A stretch of DNA of 64,000 bases. It comes from Planctomycetota bacterium. Lineage in GTDB: Bacteria > Planctomycetota > B15-G4 > JADJEK01. Position 1 is the first letter of the stretch, and each line of letters starts with the position of its first letter. The notes under the pieces are model-generated. The model ran no database searches and was not told the DNA's origin. It was given only the letters and a program-made list of their open reading frames with translations. A program made the position numbers and the translations under genes. The stretch is from contig JADJEK010000001.1 in NCBI GenBank assembly GCA_016709145.1, positions 992,001 through 1,056,000 on the forward strand, given 5' to 3'. This document shows, in pieces, positions 1-8,744 of this stretch.

Positions 1-1
1 C

Positions 2-613
2 GGGCAAGGGCCCGAGCATTCGTCGGGACGCATCGAGCGCTTCCTGACGTTGTGCGCCGACGGCAACATCACGGTCGCGAACTGCACCAGCTCGGCGCAG
101 TACTTCCATCTGCTGCGTCGTCAGGGACTCGAGTCGACCAAGCGACCGTTGGTCGTGTTCACGCCGAAGAGCTTGCTGCGCGATCCGCGCGCCGCGAGTC
201 CGATCGAACGGTTCACGACCGGCTCGTTCCAACCGCTCATCGCCGATGACGCCACGGACGCGACCGCGATCAAGCGCGTGATCCTGTGCTCGGGCAAGGT
301 CTTCTACGACCTCGACGAGTACCGCCAGAAGGAGAAGCGCACGGACGTCGCGATCGCGCGCGTCGAGCAGCTCTATCCGTTCCCGCAGGCGGCCGTGAAG
401 GCCGAGCTGGCGCGCTTCACCGGCGCGAGCGTCGTGTGGGCGCAAGAAGAGCCGAAGAACATGGGCGCGTGGACGTTCGTGCGCAATCAGGCCGAGATCG
501 CGGGCTTCGTCCCCGTCTACGCCGGTCGCGCGGCCTCGTCGAGCCCGGCCACGGGCTCGTACATGCGCCACAACGCCGAGCAGGAGTGGCTGGTCAAGCG
601 CGCGTTCGCGTGA
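2..613 (+). CDS. sucA: 2-oxoglutarate dehydrogenase E1 component, C-terminal part (5' end outside window)
   Basis: Thiamine-diphosphate E1 subunit of the 2-oxoglutarate dehydrogenase complex (TCA cycle). The frame is open from base 2, so the gene starts upstream of the window and about 203 C-terminal residues are present. The first residues read GQGPEHSSGRIERFL, followed by ANCTSSAQYFHLLRRQ; both are hallmark blocks of the SucA/Kgd transketolase-like pyrimidine-binding region. The segment KNMGAWTFVRNQ and the tail are also typical of E1o. No sucB or lpd gene follows, so the E2/E3 genes must lie elsewhere or upstream. Identification is firm; a decarboxylase (Kgd-type) fusion at the missing N-terminus cannot be excluded. 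Confidence 0.95.
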   Translation, partial: GQGPEHSSGRIERFLTLCADGNITVANCTSSAQYFHLLRRQGLESTKRPLVVFTPKSLLRDPRAASPIERFTTGSFQPLIADDATDATAIKRVILCSGKVFYDLDEYRQKEKRTDVAIARVEQLYPFPQAAVKAELARFTGASVVWAQEEPKNMGAWTFVRNQAEIAGFVPVYAGRAASSSPATGSYMRHNAEQEWLVKRAFA

Positions 614-623
614 CGCTGCCCGT

Positions 624-646
624 CGACGACTCCGATCGAGTCGTCG
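624..646 (+). terminator. Hairpin after sucA
   Basis: A perfect 9-bp stem (624-632 with 638-646) and a 5-nt loop lie 10 nt after the sucA stop. There is no T-run, so it is either a weak intrinsic terminator or an mRNA 3' end structure. Otherwise I see nothing in the 290-nt gap up to the next start at 905. Confidence 0.4.
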
Positions 647-904
647 GCGCCCGCCGTCGCAGCGCTCCTTGGCCCCCTGCTAGCCCCGACGACGACCCGC
701 GTATCCCACGAGGAACACCCTCGCACGTGACCGTGGCGTCGCCGTTGCGTGGCCAAGCCGCGCTGCGCGGTTGGCGCCGACGGACGGACATGTCGGCGGG
801 GACACCGTCGGTCGACCAGAAATCGAGAACCTTGTCGTAGCGCTGCGATCTCGAACCGTCGTGACGCAGGGCCGTTTGCGGTGAGCGGACGAAAGGACGA
901 TCCT

Positions 905-3595
905 ATGGTTCGCCGACACCTCGCTTCGCTCGTCGCCGCGATCGCATTGTGCGGTGCCGCGATGCTGTGGGTCACGATCGGTGACGACACGATCGAGGCC
1001 ACGCCGATCGCTGCTTCGCCGTCCGACGTAGTCGACGACGGCTCCACGCCTCCGACGAGTGAACCGGAATCGACCGATCCATCTCCGCAACAGCGCGCGT
1101 TGGTCGCTGGCGGCGTCGTCGACTCGTCGGTGCCGCAGGAGTGGACCCCCGAACCGATCGACGCGAACTCGATCGCGCTCACCGTTCGTGCGGTCGATCC
1201 TTCCGGTCGACCCATCTCCGACGCGGCGCTGTCCTGCTGCGCATTCGGATACCGATTCGGCCGACTCGTGATCGACTCGATCCAGGGCCTCGAAACCGCC
1301 CGAACGGACGCCCGTGGCATCGCGAAATGGTCCGCGAAGCGAGAGGACCTGGCGACCGCTGGCGTCACGTCGGTCGACGCGGATCGGCTGATGCTCACGT
1401 TCGTCATCGGGGCTCCGGGCTTTCGCACCGTCGAGCTCTTCCACGTCGCCACGTTCGGCGCGGCAGCGGATCGCGGTGAAGTCACGCTCGCCCCCGGGAT
1501 CGCGCTCGAGGGTCGCGTGGTCGATGCCGACGGAGCGCCCGCGAGCGGCGTCGTGGTCATCGCCCAGCGAACGTTCGGTTCGACGGGTTCGACATCGACG
1601 CGGTCTCCGCATGGATGGCCGCGGCCATACGCGCGGACCGATCGAGACGGCCACTTCGTCCTCGAAGGACTGCAGCGCGCCGAGATCGCCATCGCCGCGT
1701 TCCGCACGAATCGCGCGATCGACAGCACGTGCCCATGGGGACGCAGCGGACCGATCGACCTGCGCCGCGATCTCGAGCCCGATCCAGTCATCATCCGCTT
1801 GGATCGTGGTGCCCCGCAGGAACTCACCCTGCGCGGCGTCGTACGCGACCGGGACGGCCGACCGATCCCCGGCGTGTTGCTTCGCGTCGACGGCACCGAT
1901 GTGACCGCGCCGGCGTCGGGTCTGCGAGCCGCCGTCTCGATGGCGGGGGGATTCCCGATCTCGATGGTCTCGGACGAACACGGCGCGTTCGCTTGTGCTT
2001 GCGCACCCTCGTTCGCCGACCGCGTGCGAGGCGCCTCGCTCTCGCTTCACGTGCGGGACCCGAGCTGGCGATTCGCCGAACGGCGCGTCGAACCCGTCGC
2101 ACTCGGACAGACCGAGCTGTCGATCGAACTGCAACCGGTGCGCATTCTCGAGGTCGCGTGCTCCGACACTTCGCGTGCCCCGCTCCACGGCTGCGACGGA
2201 ATCGTCTCGCTCTCGACCGACGTCGGCTCGTCGCAACTCCATCGAGTCGACGCGCGCGCCGACGATGCCTCGCTGCGGATCCCGACGCCGATGTCGCCGT
2301 TCTACGTCCGCATCGGCAAGCGCGGCTTTCGGTTCGAGTGGCTCGGGCCGTTCGAACCGGCGACGGCTCCCGAGAGAGTCGACGTGACGCTCCAACGCCT
2401 CGCGGGATTCCGGGGAGTCGTGACCGCGAATGGCCTCCCGGTCGACGGCGTTCGGGTCACGCTCAGCGTCGGCGACGCGAACCCGCCGACATCGGCCGTG
2501 CCCGCACGTGTCTTGCGCGAGGTCGAAGTCGGCCAGCACGACGCCATGGACTCGACTCGGACCGATGCGTTCGGCGCGTTCGAGCTGTTCTCGTGGGAAG
2601 CAGATGGATACGACCACCCGACGTCCGCTCGGGAACGGGGGTCGTGGACCAAGCCGCCGATGCTGACCGTGCAATCGCCGACCCGAGGCGTGGCGCGGTT
2701 GCTCTTGCCGATCTCGGCATGGCGCGAACCCGTGGACGTCGGGACCATCGCACTGTCCCCAGGCGCCACGTTACGTGGACGTGTCATCGGCCCACACCGC
2801 CAGCGGCCCGTGCTCCTCGATCGCGGAGATACGACCGTCGTGGTCGTGCCCGTCGCCGCGGACGGCACGTTCGCCGTCGATGGGCTCGGACCCGGCTCCT
2901 ATGCGGTCGGGTGCGCGAAGTCGAACACCGACGACGTCATCGGCCTCGCTCGAGATGCGAACCGAGTCTGGCGACGGATCGATCGCCGATTGCTTTCGAC
3001 TCCGGCGAGCATCGAGATCCCTGACGCGGGCGAGACGAGCGTCGAGCTGATCACTGCGTGCGACCCGACGCCGCTTCGCGTGGCGATCGACTGGGGTGGA
3101 TTCGCGATCGAGACGGCCTCCGGCAAACTCGTCCCTCTCGACGATCCGCACGGCGTGGAGTCGACGACGCCACCCGGCTGGAACGCGTCGCTCGCGTGGC
3201 TGGTCCAAGTCGATCGACCTGGCCGCTTCGCCATCACGTTGCGACTTCGATCGGCGGGGACCGACGTGATCGTGACCGACACGATCACGTTGATGCCAGG
3301 CGTCCCGGCATCGTGGGAGCTCTCCGTCGCGCTCGCCGAAATGACCTTGCCCATCTCGACGACACCGCATCGATCGGGATCGTGGGAAGCGCTCACGCAA
3401 TCGGTTCGTGCGGGCTGTTCCATCACGACGACCGTGGTCCGCCAAGTCGACGGACATCGCCCCGTCCACGGCGTGGTCGGTGTCGCCGGTCGCGTCATCC
3501 GCTTGCCCGCGGGCACGAGCCCATGGCTGACGCCCGCCGTTCTCGAGAGCGCCGAGACGTTGTTGCTCGTTCCCGCGCCCTTGCCGGCGCACTGA
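905..3595 (+). CDS. Membrane-anchored protein with carboxypeptidase-regulatory-like (Ig-fold) domains
   Basis: An 896-residue protein. The ATG at 905 was chosen because it follows a good Shine-Dalgarno (GAAAGGA) and begins directly with a basic residue pair and one hydrophobic segment (about residues 4-25, ending before TIGDD). This gives an N-terminal anchor or signal peptide. The rest is a series of CarboxypepD_reg-like modules, seen as repeated GRVxDxxGxPxxGVxV and TDxxGxFxxxxL patterns around residues 95-140, 195-265 and 300-370, with further copies towards the C-terminus. Such modules are beta-sandwiches of the extracytoplasmic space with no catalytic residues. A role in surface structure or carbohydrate contact is inference. 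Related proteins occur at 4928, 37652, 39977 and 41101. Confidence 0.8.
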   Translation: MVRRHLASLVAAIALCGAAMLWVTIGDDTIEATPIAASPSDVVDDGSTPPTSEPESTDPSPQQRALVAGGVVDSSVPQEWTPEPIDANSIALTVRAVDPSGRPISDAALSCCAFGYRFGRLVIDSIQGLETARTDARGIAKWSAKREDLATAGVTSVDADRLMLTFVIGAPGFRTVELFHVATFGAAADRGEVTLAPGIALEGRVVDADGAPASGVVVIAQRTFGSTGSTSTRSPHGWPRPYARTDRDGHFVLEGLQRAEIAIAAFRTNRAIDSTCPWGRSGPIDLRRDLEPDPVIIRLDRGAPQELTLRGVVRDRDGRPIPGVLLRVDGTDVTAPASGLRAAVSMAGGFPISMVSDEHGAFACACAPSFADRVRGASLSLHVRDPSWRFAERRVEPVALGQTELSIELQPVRILEVACSDTSRAPLHGCDGIVSLSTDVGSSQLHRVDARADDASLRIPTPMSPFYVRIGKRGFRFEWLGPFEPATAPERVDVTLQRLAGFRGVVTANGLPVDGVRVTLSVGDANPPTSAVPARVLREVEVGQHDAMDSTRTDAFGAFELFSWEADGYDHPTSARERGSWTKPPMLTVQSPTRGVARLLLPISAWREPVDVGTIALSPGATLRGRVIGPHRQRPVLLDRGDTTVVVVPVAADGTFAVDGLGPGSYAVGCAKSNTDDVIGLARDANRVWRRIDRRLLSTPASIEIPDAGETSVELITACDPTPLRVAIDWGGFAIETASGKLVPLDDPHGVESTTPPGWNASLAWLVQVDRPGRFAITLRLRSAGTDVIVTDTITLMPGVPASWELSVALAEMTLPISTTPHRSGSWEALTQSVRAGCSITTTVVRQVDGHRPVHGVVGVAGRVIRLPAGTSPWLTPAVLESAETLLLVPAPLPAH

Positions 3596-3655
3596 TCCGC
3601 TCGACGCCTACTCCGTTCGCCACGGCCCGTGGGCCGCCGCGGACGTTCGGACAGA

Positions 3656-3695
3656 GAAGCGCCTCGCGCACCCAACGAGTGGCGCGAGGCGCTTC
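3656..3695. terminator. Bidirectional hairpin, 14-bp stem
   Basis: Positions 3656-3669 and 3682-3695 are perfect reverse complements (14 bp, 12-nt loop). The GC-rich stem sits 61 nt after the stop of the rightward gene and before the end of the leftward cobalamin-binding gene, the expected position of a shared terminator. No T-run is visible. Confidence 0.55.
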
Positions 3696-3762
3696 GATGG
3701 CGACGAAAGGCGGGCGCGGATCCCATGACCCCTGCGCGCGAACGATGAGTTCGGACCCAACA

Positions 3763-3779
3763 GGAAGGAACATCCTTCC
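3763..3779. terminator. Short hairpin, 7-bp stem
   Basis: GGAAGGA and TCCTTCC flank an ACA loop. It lies between convergent genes, 68 nt from the larger hairpin. It is weak on its own and may act together with the upstream stem. Confidence 0.3.
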
Positions 3780-3902
3780 ACGCTGGATACGGCCCACCGC
3801 CGCTTGATCATGTGACGTCGCGCCGCCGCACGTCGTCACCGCGCCCTTGCGTGACGGCGAGGTCGCACGTGACGCGAAAATCATGCGAGAGTTCGCGGCG
3901 AC

Positions 3903-4862
3903 TCATTCTCGTCCGCGAACTCGACCGCATTCGCTCTCGTCCAGGCGCGCTTCCTCGTCCGCCAGGATCGCTCCGAGCACCTCGACCCCACGCGCGAGCT
4001 TCGGTCCGGGTGCGGAGAAGTGGTGTTCGCCATCGAGCAAGAACACGCGATCGGCCAAGACCGCGCGCAGTCGATCCCACTCCGGACGATCGCGCAACGC
4101 GCCGAGCTCGCGCGCCGCCCGCTCGACGTCCATCGAGCACGCCGCGAGCACGATGACGTCCGGATCCGCGGCGACGAGATCGCTCCACGCCACTTCCCGG
4201 GACGGTTCGTTCTTGCCGACGAGCAGCGACTCGCCGCCCGCCGCCTCGACCATCTCGACGATCCACTCGCCAGAGACCCACAGCGGATCGAACCACTCGA
4301 GCACGACGACACGAGGCTTCGGCTTTCCGACGCTCGACGCGCGAACCGCGTCGATGCGACGTTCGAAGTCCTGCGCGACGATCTCCGCTTCGCGCGATCG
4401 GCCGACCGCGATACCGACGCGACGGATGTCCGACGCGACGTCCGCGAGCGTGCGTGGCGTCAGCACGACGAGTTCGGCGCACTGCGGATCGCTTTCGGTC
4501 GAGAGGGCTTGCGCTTGCTCCGGCGGAACCGCGCACACCGGGCAGACGCCTTGGCTCAAGATCGTCGTCGGCTCGGTCGCGCGAATCGCGTCCTCGTCGA
4601 GTTGGTACAGAGAGACGCGCTTCTCGCTTGCCTCGCGCACGGCGGCGTGGATCGCCGGCATCGACAGCGCATCGGAGTCGACCGTCGTCGAGACCACGCG
4701 CGGCACCGTTCGACCTTCGGGCTGCGCGCAGAGATGCGAGACCGCGACGAGGTCGTGCTCGGCGCCGATCGCGAGCACGATGTCGGTCGCGGCGGGCAGC
4801 AACGACACGATGCGACACTTCGACGAGCGCTTCGGCGGGCGGTCACCGTCATTCCACGGCAC
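3903..4862 (-). CDS. Cobalamin-binding protein (BtuF-like ABC substrate-binding fold)
   Basis: A 319-residue protein of the periplasmic-binding-protein superfamily (peripla_BP_2, COG0614). The N-terminal RIVSLLPAATDIVLAIG block and the CPVCAV motif (Cys107, Cys110) are typical of proteins annotated as cobalamin-binding. The GTG at 4862 is chosen because AAGGAAGG precedes it at good spacing; an ATG 8 nt upstream is in another frame. No signal peptide is visible, so export is uncertain, as in many members of this family. No BtuC/BtuD transporter genes are adjacent. The gene lies 65 nt downstream of the anchored Ig-like gene 4928-6106 in the same direction, which leaves no room for a cobalamin riboswitch. 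Confidence 0.8.
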   Translation of the reverse strand: MPWNDGDRPPKRSSKCRIVSLLPAATDIVLAIGAEHDLVAVSHLCAQPEGRTVPRVVSTTVDSDALSMPAIHAAVREASEKRVSLYQLDEDAIRATEPTTILSQGVCPVCAVPPEQAQALSTESDPQCAELVVLTPRTLADVASDIRRVGIAVGRSREAEIVAQDFERRIDAVRASSVGKPKPRVVVLEWFDPLWVSGEWIVEMVEAAGGESLLVGKNEPSREVAWSDLVAADPDVIVLAACSMDVERAARELGALRDRPEWDRLRAVLADRVFLLDGEHHFSAPGPKLARGVEVLGAILADEEARLDESECGRVRGRE

Positions 4863-4927
4863 GGCATCACCTTCCTTTCACGAGGGATTGGATCGCGTCA
4901 GCGAGCTAGGAGTGACGCGAGATCGAG

Positions 4928-6106
4928 TCATCGCAGAACCCAATTCACGACGCGCGTCTCGCCGGGGCGTTCGAACCCACTCACCGTCTGGCCCGCACGG
5001 CCGACCGTGGTCGCAGCCAACATCCCCAATGACTGCCACGCGGGGACGCCTCGGAGGCGGTATCGGCCCTGGGCGTCGGTGTGCGTCAAGAGGACACCGT
5101 ACTTGTCGAGCACGAGGCCGACCGGAATGACATACGTCGGCACGAACTCCACGCTGCCGTTCGTGCTAGCGGCAACGGTCGCGCCGACCACGGGCTCACC
5201 GCGCTCATCCGTCACCGTTCCCTCGACGACGCATTCCCGCACGACCCCGAGCACGAGTTCAGTCGCTTCGCTCCAGTCCGTGTCCTCGTCGTCGAGTTCA
5301 CGGCGTGTGCTCGCGTAGCCTTCCTTGCGTGCTTCGAAGCCGACGCCGTACCACGCCTCGAGATCTCCGCGCAGTTCGAACGCGCCAGTGGAATCGGTCG
5401 TCGTCGCGGCGCTGTACGCGATGTCGCCGCCCATACCGAGGGGCACGATCTCGGCGGCGGCGATCGGCTCGTTCGTCACGAGATCGATGACGCGCCCGCG
5501 CAACCGCGGAGCGTCCGCGATGACGAACTCGTGGTCGTACGCGCGAGGCTCGCGCAGTGCGAGCTCGGCCTGATGCGGAATGCAGCCATGCACCTGCACG
5601 ACGAAGTCCGTCGCCAACGTCGGGTCGATCGCCTCGATCGTGACGTGTCCGTCCGCGCCGGACGTCGCGAACAGCGATGGTTCGGATCCGCCGTAGCGCA
5701 CGAGTTCGACCCGCGCATCGCCGATCGGCGCACCCGTCGACGCCGAGACGACTCGGCCTCGCAGCGTCGCCGAGCGCGTGAGTTCTAACTTCGTCGTCCG
5801 CTTACGACCGATGCGGAACGCGTCGGTCGCGAACCCGGGCTTCGCGAGGAGGACCTCGTCGTCGGGTTCGAGCGCAAGTTCGAGTCGGCCGTCGGCGTCC
5901 GTGACCCCGACGAACGAGGGCTCGTCGAAGGAATCGGTCCAGACCGAGTCTCGATCGAGCTTGATCTCGACTCCCGCGACGGGCCGCTTCTCTTCGTCCT
6001 TCACGACGATCGCGGTCGGTTCTTCGCGCGAGGCCACGAAGAACCACAGTCCGCCCGCGACCGCGAGGCCGAGGACGCAAAGCGCCGCGATGCTCCGTTT
6101 CCTCAC
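4928..6106 (-). CDS. Membrane-anchored protein with carboxypeptidase-regulatory-like domains
   Basis: About 392 residues from the GTG at 6106, which follows a GGGGGAAG stretch and starts with VRKRS and then a hydrophobic segment (about residues 6-23), as expected for an anchor. Upstream in-frame starts at 6169 and 6238 would bury that anchor. Four Ig-like modules can be followed: TAIVVKDEEKRPVAGVEI, ATLRGRVVSASTGAPIGDA, PRLRGRVIDLVTNEPIAAA and CVVEGTVTDERGEPVVGAT, each followed by a T/S-DxxG-x-F/L strand. No enzyme motif is visible. Probably exposed to the periplasm. It may share a transcript with the cobalamin-binding gene downstream. Confidence 0.75.
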   Translation of the reverse strand: MRKRSIAALCVLGLAVAGGLWFFVASREEPTAIVVKDEEKRPVAGVEIKLDRDSVWTDSFDEPSFVGVTDADGRLELALEPDDEVLLAKPGFATDAFRIGRKRTTKLELTRSATLRGRVVSASTGAPIGDARVELVRYGGSEPSLFATSGADGHVTIEAIDPTLATDFVVQVHGCIPHQAELALREPRAYDHEFVIADAPRLRGRVIDLVTNEPIAAAEIVPLGMGGDIAYSAATTTDSTGAFELRGDLEAWYGVGFEARKEGYASTRRELDDEDTDWSEATELVLGVVRECVVEGTVTDERGEPVVGATVAASTNGSVEFVPTYVIPVGLVLDKYGVLLTHTDAQGRYRLRGVPAWQSLGMLAATTVGRAGQTVSGFERPGETRVVNWVLR

Positions 6107-6239
6107 GACTTCCCCCGAGATCGACGCATCCGCGAGCCCGCGGCCGAGCGAGCGTTGCGGCTCACGCATCGCGCCGTACCGTAGTCCGCTTCCTCGCCGT
6201 TTTGAAGCCGCCGCCGGCCGCACTTGGGAAGTCCACACG

Positions 6240-6824
6240 ATGAACCCGCTCTACGGCACGCTGCTGTTCTTCGCGGCGACGATCGCGAGCATCGTGATCC
6301 GCGCTCCGCACGCCAACCGCAGCAAGACGGTCAAGGTCGTGCGGAATGCGAAGACTCCGCTCGAAGTCGGCTTGCTCGTCGCCATGGGTGTCGCCGTGCT
6401 GTTGCTGCCGTTGCTGTTCGCGCTGACGCCGCTGCTCGACTTCGCCGATCACACGTTCCCGGTGTGGGCGTTCGGTCTCGGCATCGTCGTCGTCGTCCTC
6501 TGGCTGTGGAGCTTCCATCGCTCGCACGCCGACCTCGGCACGAATTGGTCGGTGACGCTCGAGGTGCGCGAACAGCACACGCTCGTCACGCACGGCATCT
6601 ATGCGCGCATTCGTCATCCGATGTACACGTCGCTGTTCTTGAACGCGTTCGCGCAACTCCTGCTGCTCGCGAACTGGATCGCCGGGCCGGCGATGCTCGT
6701 CGTGTTCACGGTGATGTTCGCGACTCGACTCCAGCGCGAAGAGCGCTTGATGCACGACACGTTCGGTGCCGAGTACGCAAGTTACGCGGAGCGAACCAAG
6801 CGACTGATCCCCGGCATTTGGTGA
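6240..6824 (+). CDS. Isoprenylcysteine carboxyl methyltransferase (ICMT)-family membrane protein
   Basis: A 194-residue integral membrane protein with about five hydrophobic segments (residues 4-20, 42-66, 74-92, 130-147, 148-163). The motif HGIYARIRHPMY (118-129) and the downstream LQREERLMHDTFGAEYASY block (164-182) form the SAM- and substrate-binding core of the ICMT/PEMT superfamily. In bacteria such proteins methylate small or lipid substrates, and the real substrate is unknown. The ATG at 6240 opens the hydrophobic segment; the open frame extends upstream but that part overlaps the divergent neighbour. Divergent from 4928-6106. Confidence 0.8.
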   Translation: MNPLYGTLLFFAATIASIVIRAPHANRSKTVKVVRNAKTPLEVGLLVAMGVAVLLLPLLFALTPLLDFADHTFPVWAFGLGIVVVVLWLWSFHRSHADLGTNWSVTLEVREQHTLVTHGIYARIRHPMYTSLFLNAFAQLLLLANWIAGPAMLVVFTVMFATRLQREERLMHDTFGAEYASYAERTKRLIPGIW

Positions 6825-6863
6825 CGGCGCGGCGCCGTTCGCGGCGCGCGCGGTGCGGTCGAG

Positions 6864-8453
6864 CTACTTGCCGATCGGCAACACTTCGATGCGCGTCGGC
6901 AGATCGCCCTTCGCATTGCCTCCGACCGCGAGCAACGTGTCGCGCGCCGCGAGCAATCGATGCGACAAGCGCGGCTCGTGGAGCCCGCCGACCACCGCCC
7001 AGCGCTTCGCGCGCGGATCGAGGCGGAACACGTAGCCGGACATCCCGCTGTAGTAGAGCGCGTCCGCGCTCGCACACGCCGACGGCGCGAAGCCTTCGAC
7101 GCGATCGAGCCCCGGCAATTCGGGAGCCAGCGACCACTGCTGCGTCGTCGGGTCGTAGACGTCCACGCGGCGCACGACCGTGTCGTCGGAGTCGAGTCCG
7201 CCGAGCGCGAACACCTTGCCGCCGAAGGCCGCGAGCGCGAGCGCTCGACGCTGGAACGGCTGCGCGAACGTGCGCCATTTCTGTTCCGGCGCGTCGAGAT
7301 CGAACGCGAATGCGGTGTCGCAATACTCGGCGTCGTCGTCGCTGCCCGCGAGCACCCAGCCACCGACGACGTAGAGCGTGCGCCCGACGACGATCGCGTC
7401 GTGCGTGGAGCGTGGCCCCGGCATCGGCGCGAGATCGGTCCATGTCCGCGTACTCGGGTCGAAGCGCGCGAACTCCGCGACCGAACGCAGGTCCTGGCGT
7501 TCTCCGCGCGGGTTCACGGCCGACATGCCGCCGGTGCGATAGAGGTACGTCCCGTCGCTGACGAGCGCGACGCCTTGGAGGTCGCGCGCCATCGGCAAGT
7601 CTTCCCACGTCTTCAGGTCGTTCAGGTTCAAGCGGCGGAAATGCTTCGACGTGGTTTCGACGTCGTACCGGTGCATGCGACCGACGTGTCCGCTGTAGAC
7701 GTACATCCAGTCACCGAGCACGGCACCGCCGAAGCTCGTCACCGCCGGATCCGGCAATTGCGGAGGTTCGACGCTCGGCCGCGCCGCGCTGATCGTCAGC
7801 GACGCGTAGTGGCGCGATTCGGAGTACGTCTGCTCGCCGACCGAACCGGGCGTCGCGTCGATCCACGTGGCCCACAGCCCCGTCGAGCCGTCGGCGATGC
7901 CCTCGATCGTCGCGCGGCCGCGTTCATCGGATCGCGTTTCGAACGCGTCGGCGCCGCGCGGACAAACCTTGAGGCGGGCGTTCGCGGCCGGCTTGCCGTC
8001 GAACAGGATCTCGACGAACGACTGCCCCTCGAGGGTGACGTAGCGCGCGTGAAGTCCCGCGACGTCGCACGCGGTCCACGCGTGCGCGGAGGTCTGCGTG
8101 CGCGCCGAGTAGAGCAGGCGATGGCTGGAGCCATTCCGCGTCCGGACGCCCATGTCGCGGCGCGCGCTGACGGAAGCGGGCAACGCACCCGCCCACGGAG
8201 CCTCGAGCGAGTCCATTCCTTCGGTCAGCGCGAGCTCGTGCCCGCCGACCTCGACGTGGACGCCATGCACGTGGTCGAGCGTGACGTCGAGATCGGGCTC
8301 GGGCTGTTCGGCGAGGAACACGCGGATCGTCGAGCTGCCCGGCGTCGCGGCCGGATCGACGCGGAGCCACAGGAAATGGGCGATCGCGGTCGGTGACGAT
8401 GCGAACAGCGCGCACGCGAAGGTCGCGCCGGCGAAGAGCGGATGGATGCGCAT
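6864..8453 (-). CDS. Secreted DUF4198 plus Kelch-repeat protein
   Basis: A 529-residue protein. The ATG at 8453 starts a clear signal peptide (MRIHPLFAGATFACALFASS, cleaved near AIA-HF). Residues about 25-235 look like DUF4198 (AHFLWLRVDP at the mature N-terminus, a beta-rich domain often linked to metal uptake or sensing). Residues about 240-529 contain Kelch motifs (GDWMYVYSGHVGRMHRYD, TYLYRTGG, RTLYVVGGW, GKVFALGG, DTLLAVGG), predicted to fold as a beta-propeller. Two Fur-box-like palindromes lie 100-170 nt upstream, suggesting iron-responsive control (inference). A longer in-frame start at 8651 would run through those palindromes and lose the signal peptide. Confidence 0.8.
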   Translation of the reverse strand: MRIHPLFAGATFACALFASSPTAIAHFLWLRVDPAATPGSSTIRVFLAEQPEPDLDVTLDHVHGVHVEVGGHELALTEGMDSLEAPWAGALPASVSARRDMGVRTRNGSSHRLLYSARTQTSAHAWTACDVAGLHARYVTLEGQSFVEILFDGKPAANARLKVCPRGADAFETRSDERGRATIEGIADGSTGLWATWIDATPGSVGEQTYSESRHYASLTISAARPSVEPPQLPDPAVTSFGGAVLGDWMYVYSGHVGRMHRYDVETTSKHFRRLNLNDLKTWEDLPMARDLQGVALVSDGTYLYRTGGMSAVNPRGERQDLRSVAEFARFDPSTRTWTDLAPMPGPRSTHDAIVVGRTLYVVGGWVLAGSDDDAEYCDTAFAFDLDAPEQKWRTFAQPFQRRALALAAFGGKVFALGGLDSDDTVVRRVDVYDPTTQQWSLAPELPGLDRVEGFAPSACASADALYYSGMSGYVFRLDPRAKRWAVVGGLHEPRLSHRLLAARDTLLAVGGNAKGDLPTRIEVLPIGK

Positions 8454-8555
8454 GGACGAGTTCCTGGTTCCCGTGATTCGGATCGAGGACGCCGAGGGGA
8501 CGGCAGTGCGCGGCGTTCCGCGCGATTCCGTCGGTGCGAGGTCCTCGCGACGATG

Positions 8556-8572
8556 TTGCGAATCATTCTCAA
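8556..8572. promoter_or_regulatory. Fur-box-like operator 1
   Basis: TTGCGAATCATTCTCAA is an 8-1-8 inverted repeat with one mismatch. Read on the minus strand it gives TTGAGAATGATTCGCAA, close to the 7-1-7 Fur consensus TGATAATnATTATCA in its GC-rich form. It is an AT-rich island in a GC-rich region, between the divergent DUF4198/Kelch gene (start 8453) and the isomerase gene (start 8745). Confidence 0.6.
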
Positions 8573-8607
8573 CAACCGCGGGCTGGTCAAGCCGTCTCGC
8601 GAAGAAA

Positions 8608-8624
8608 TTGAGAGACGTTCTCAA
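8608..8624. promoter_or_regulatory. Fur-box-like operator 2
   Basis: TTGAGAGACGTTCTCAA is a second 17-nt imperfect palindrome (6 of 8 half-site positions pair), 52 nt centre to centre from the first. Spaced operators of this type are usual at Fur-family promoters. Weaker match than box 1. Confidence 0.45.
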
Positions 8625-8744
8625 CAGCCCGACCCCGGGCCCGCTACCCAAAGTGCGGCGTTCGACGTGGGGTGTTCGACGGACCTCGCGGCATCACGGG
8701 CGCCGGACTACGATCCCGGCCCCACCGCGTTCCGGAGCGTTCGC

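Larger units (their letters stand above)
3596..3902. other. Convergent intergenic region with two hairpins
   Basis: This 307-nt gap separates two genes that converge. I see no coding frame with family resemblance. It holds two perfect hairpins, listed separately, that could end transcription from both sides. Confidence 0.6.

Noticed and set aside
4863..4927. Cobalamin riboswitch before the cobalamin-binding gene
   Set aside because: Only 65 nt separate it from the upstream gene, far too short, and no B12-box pattern is seen.
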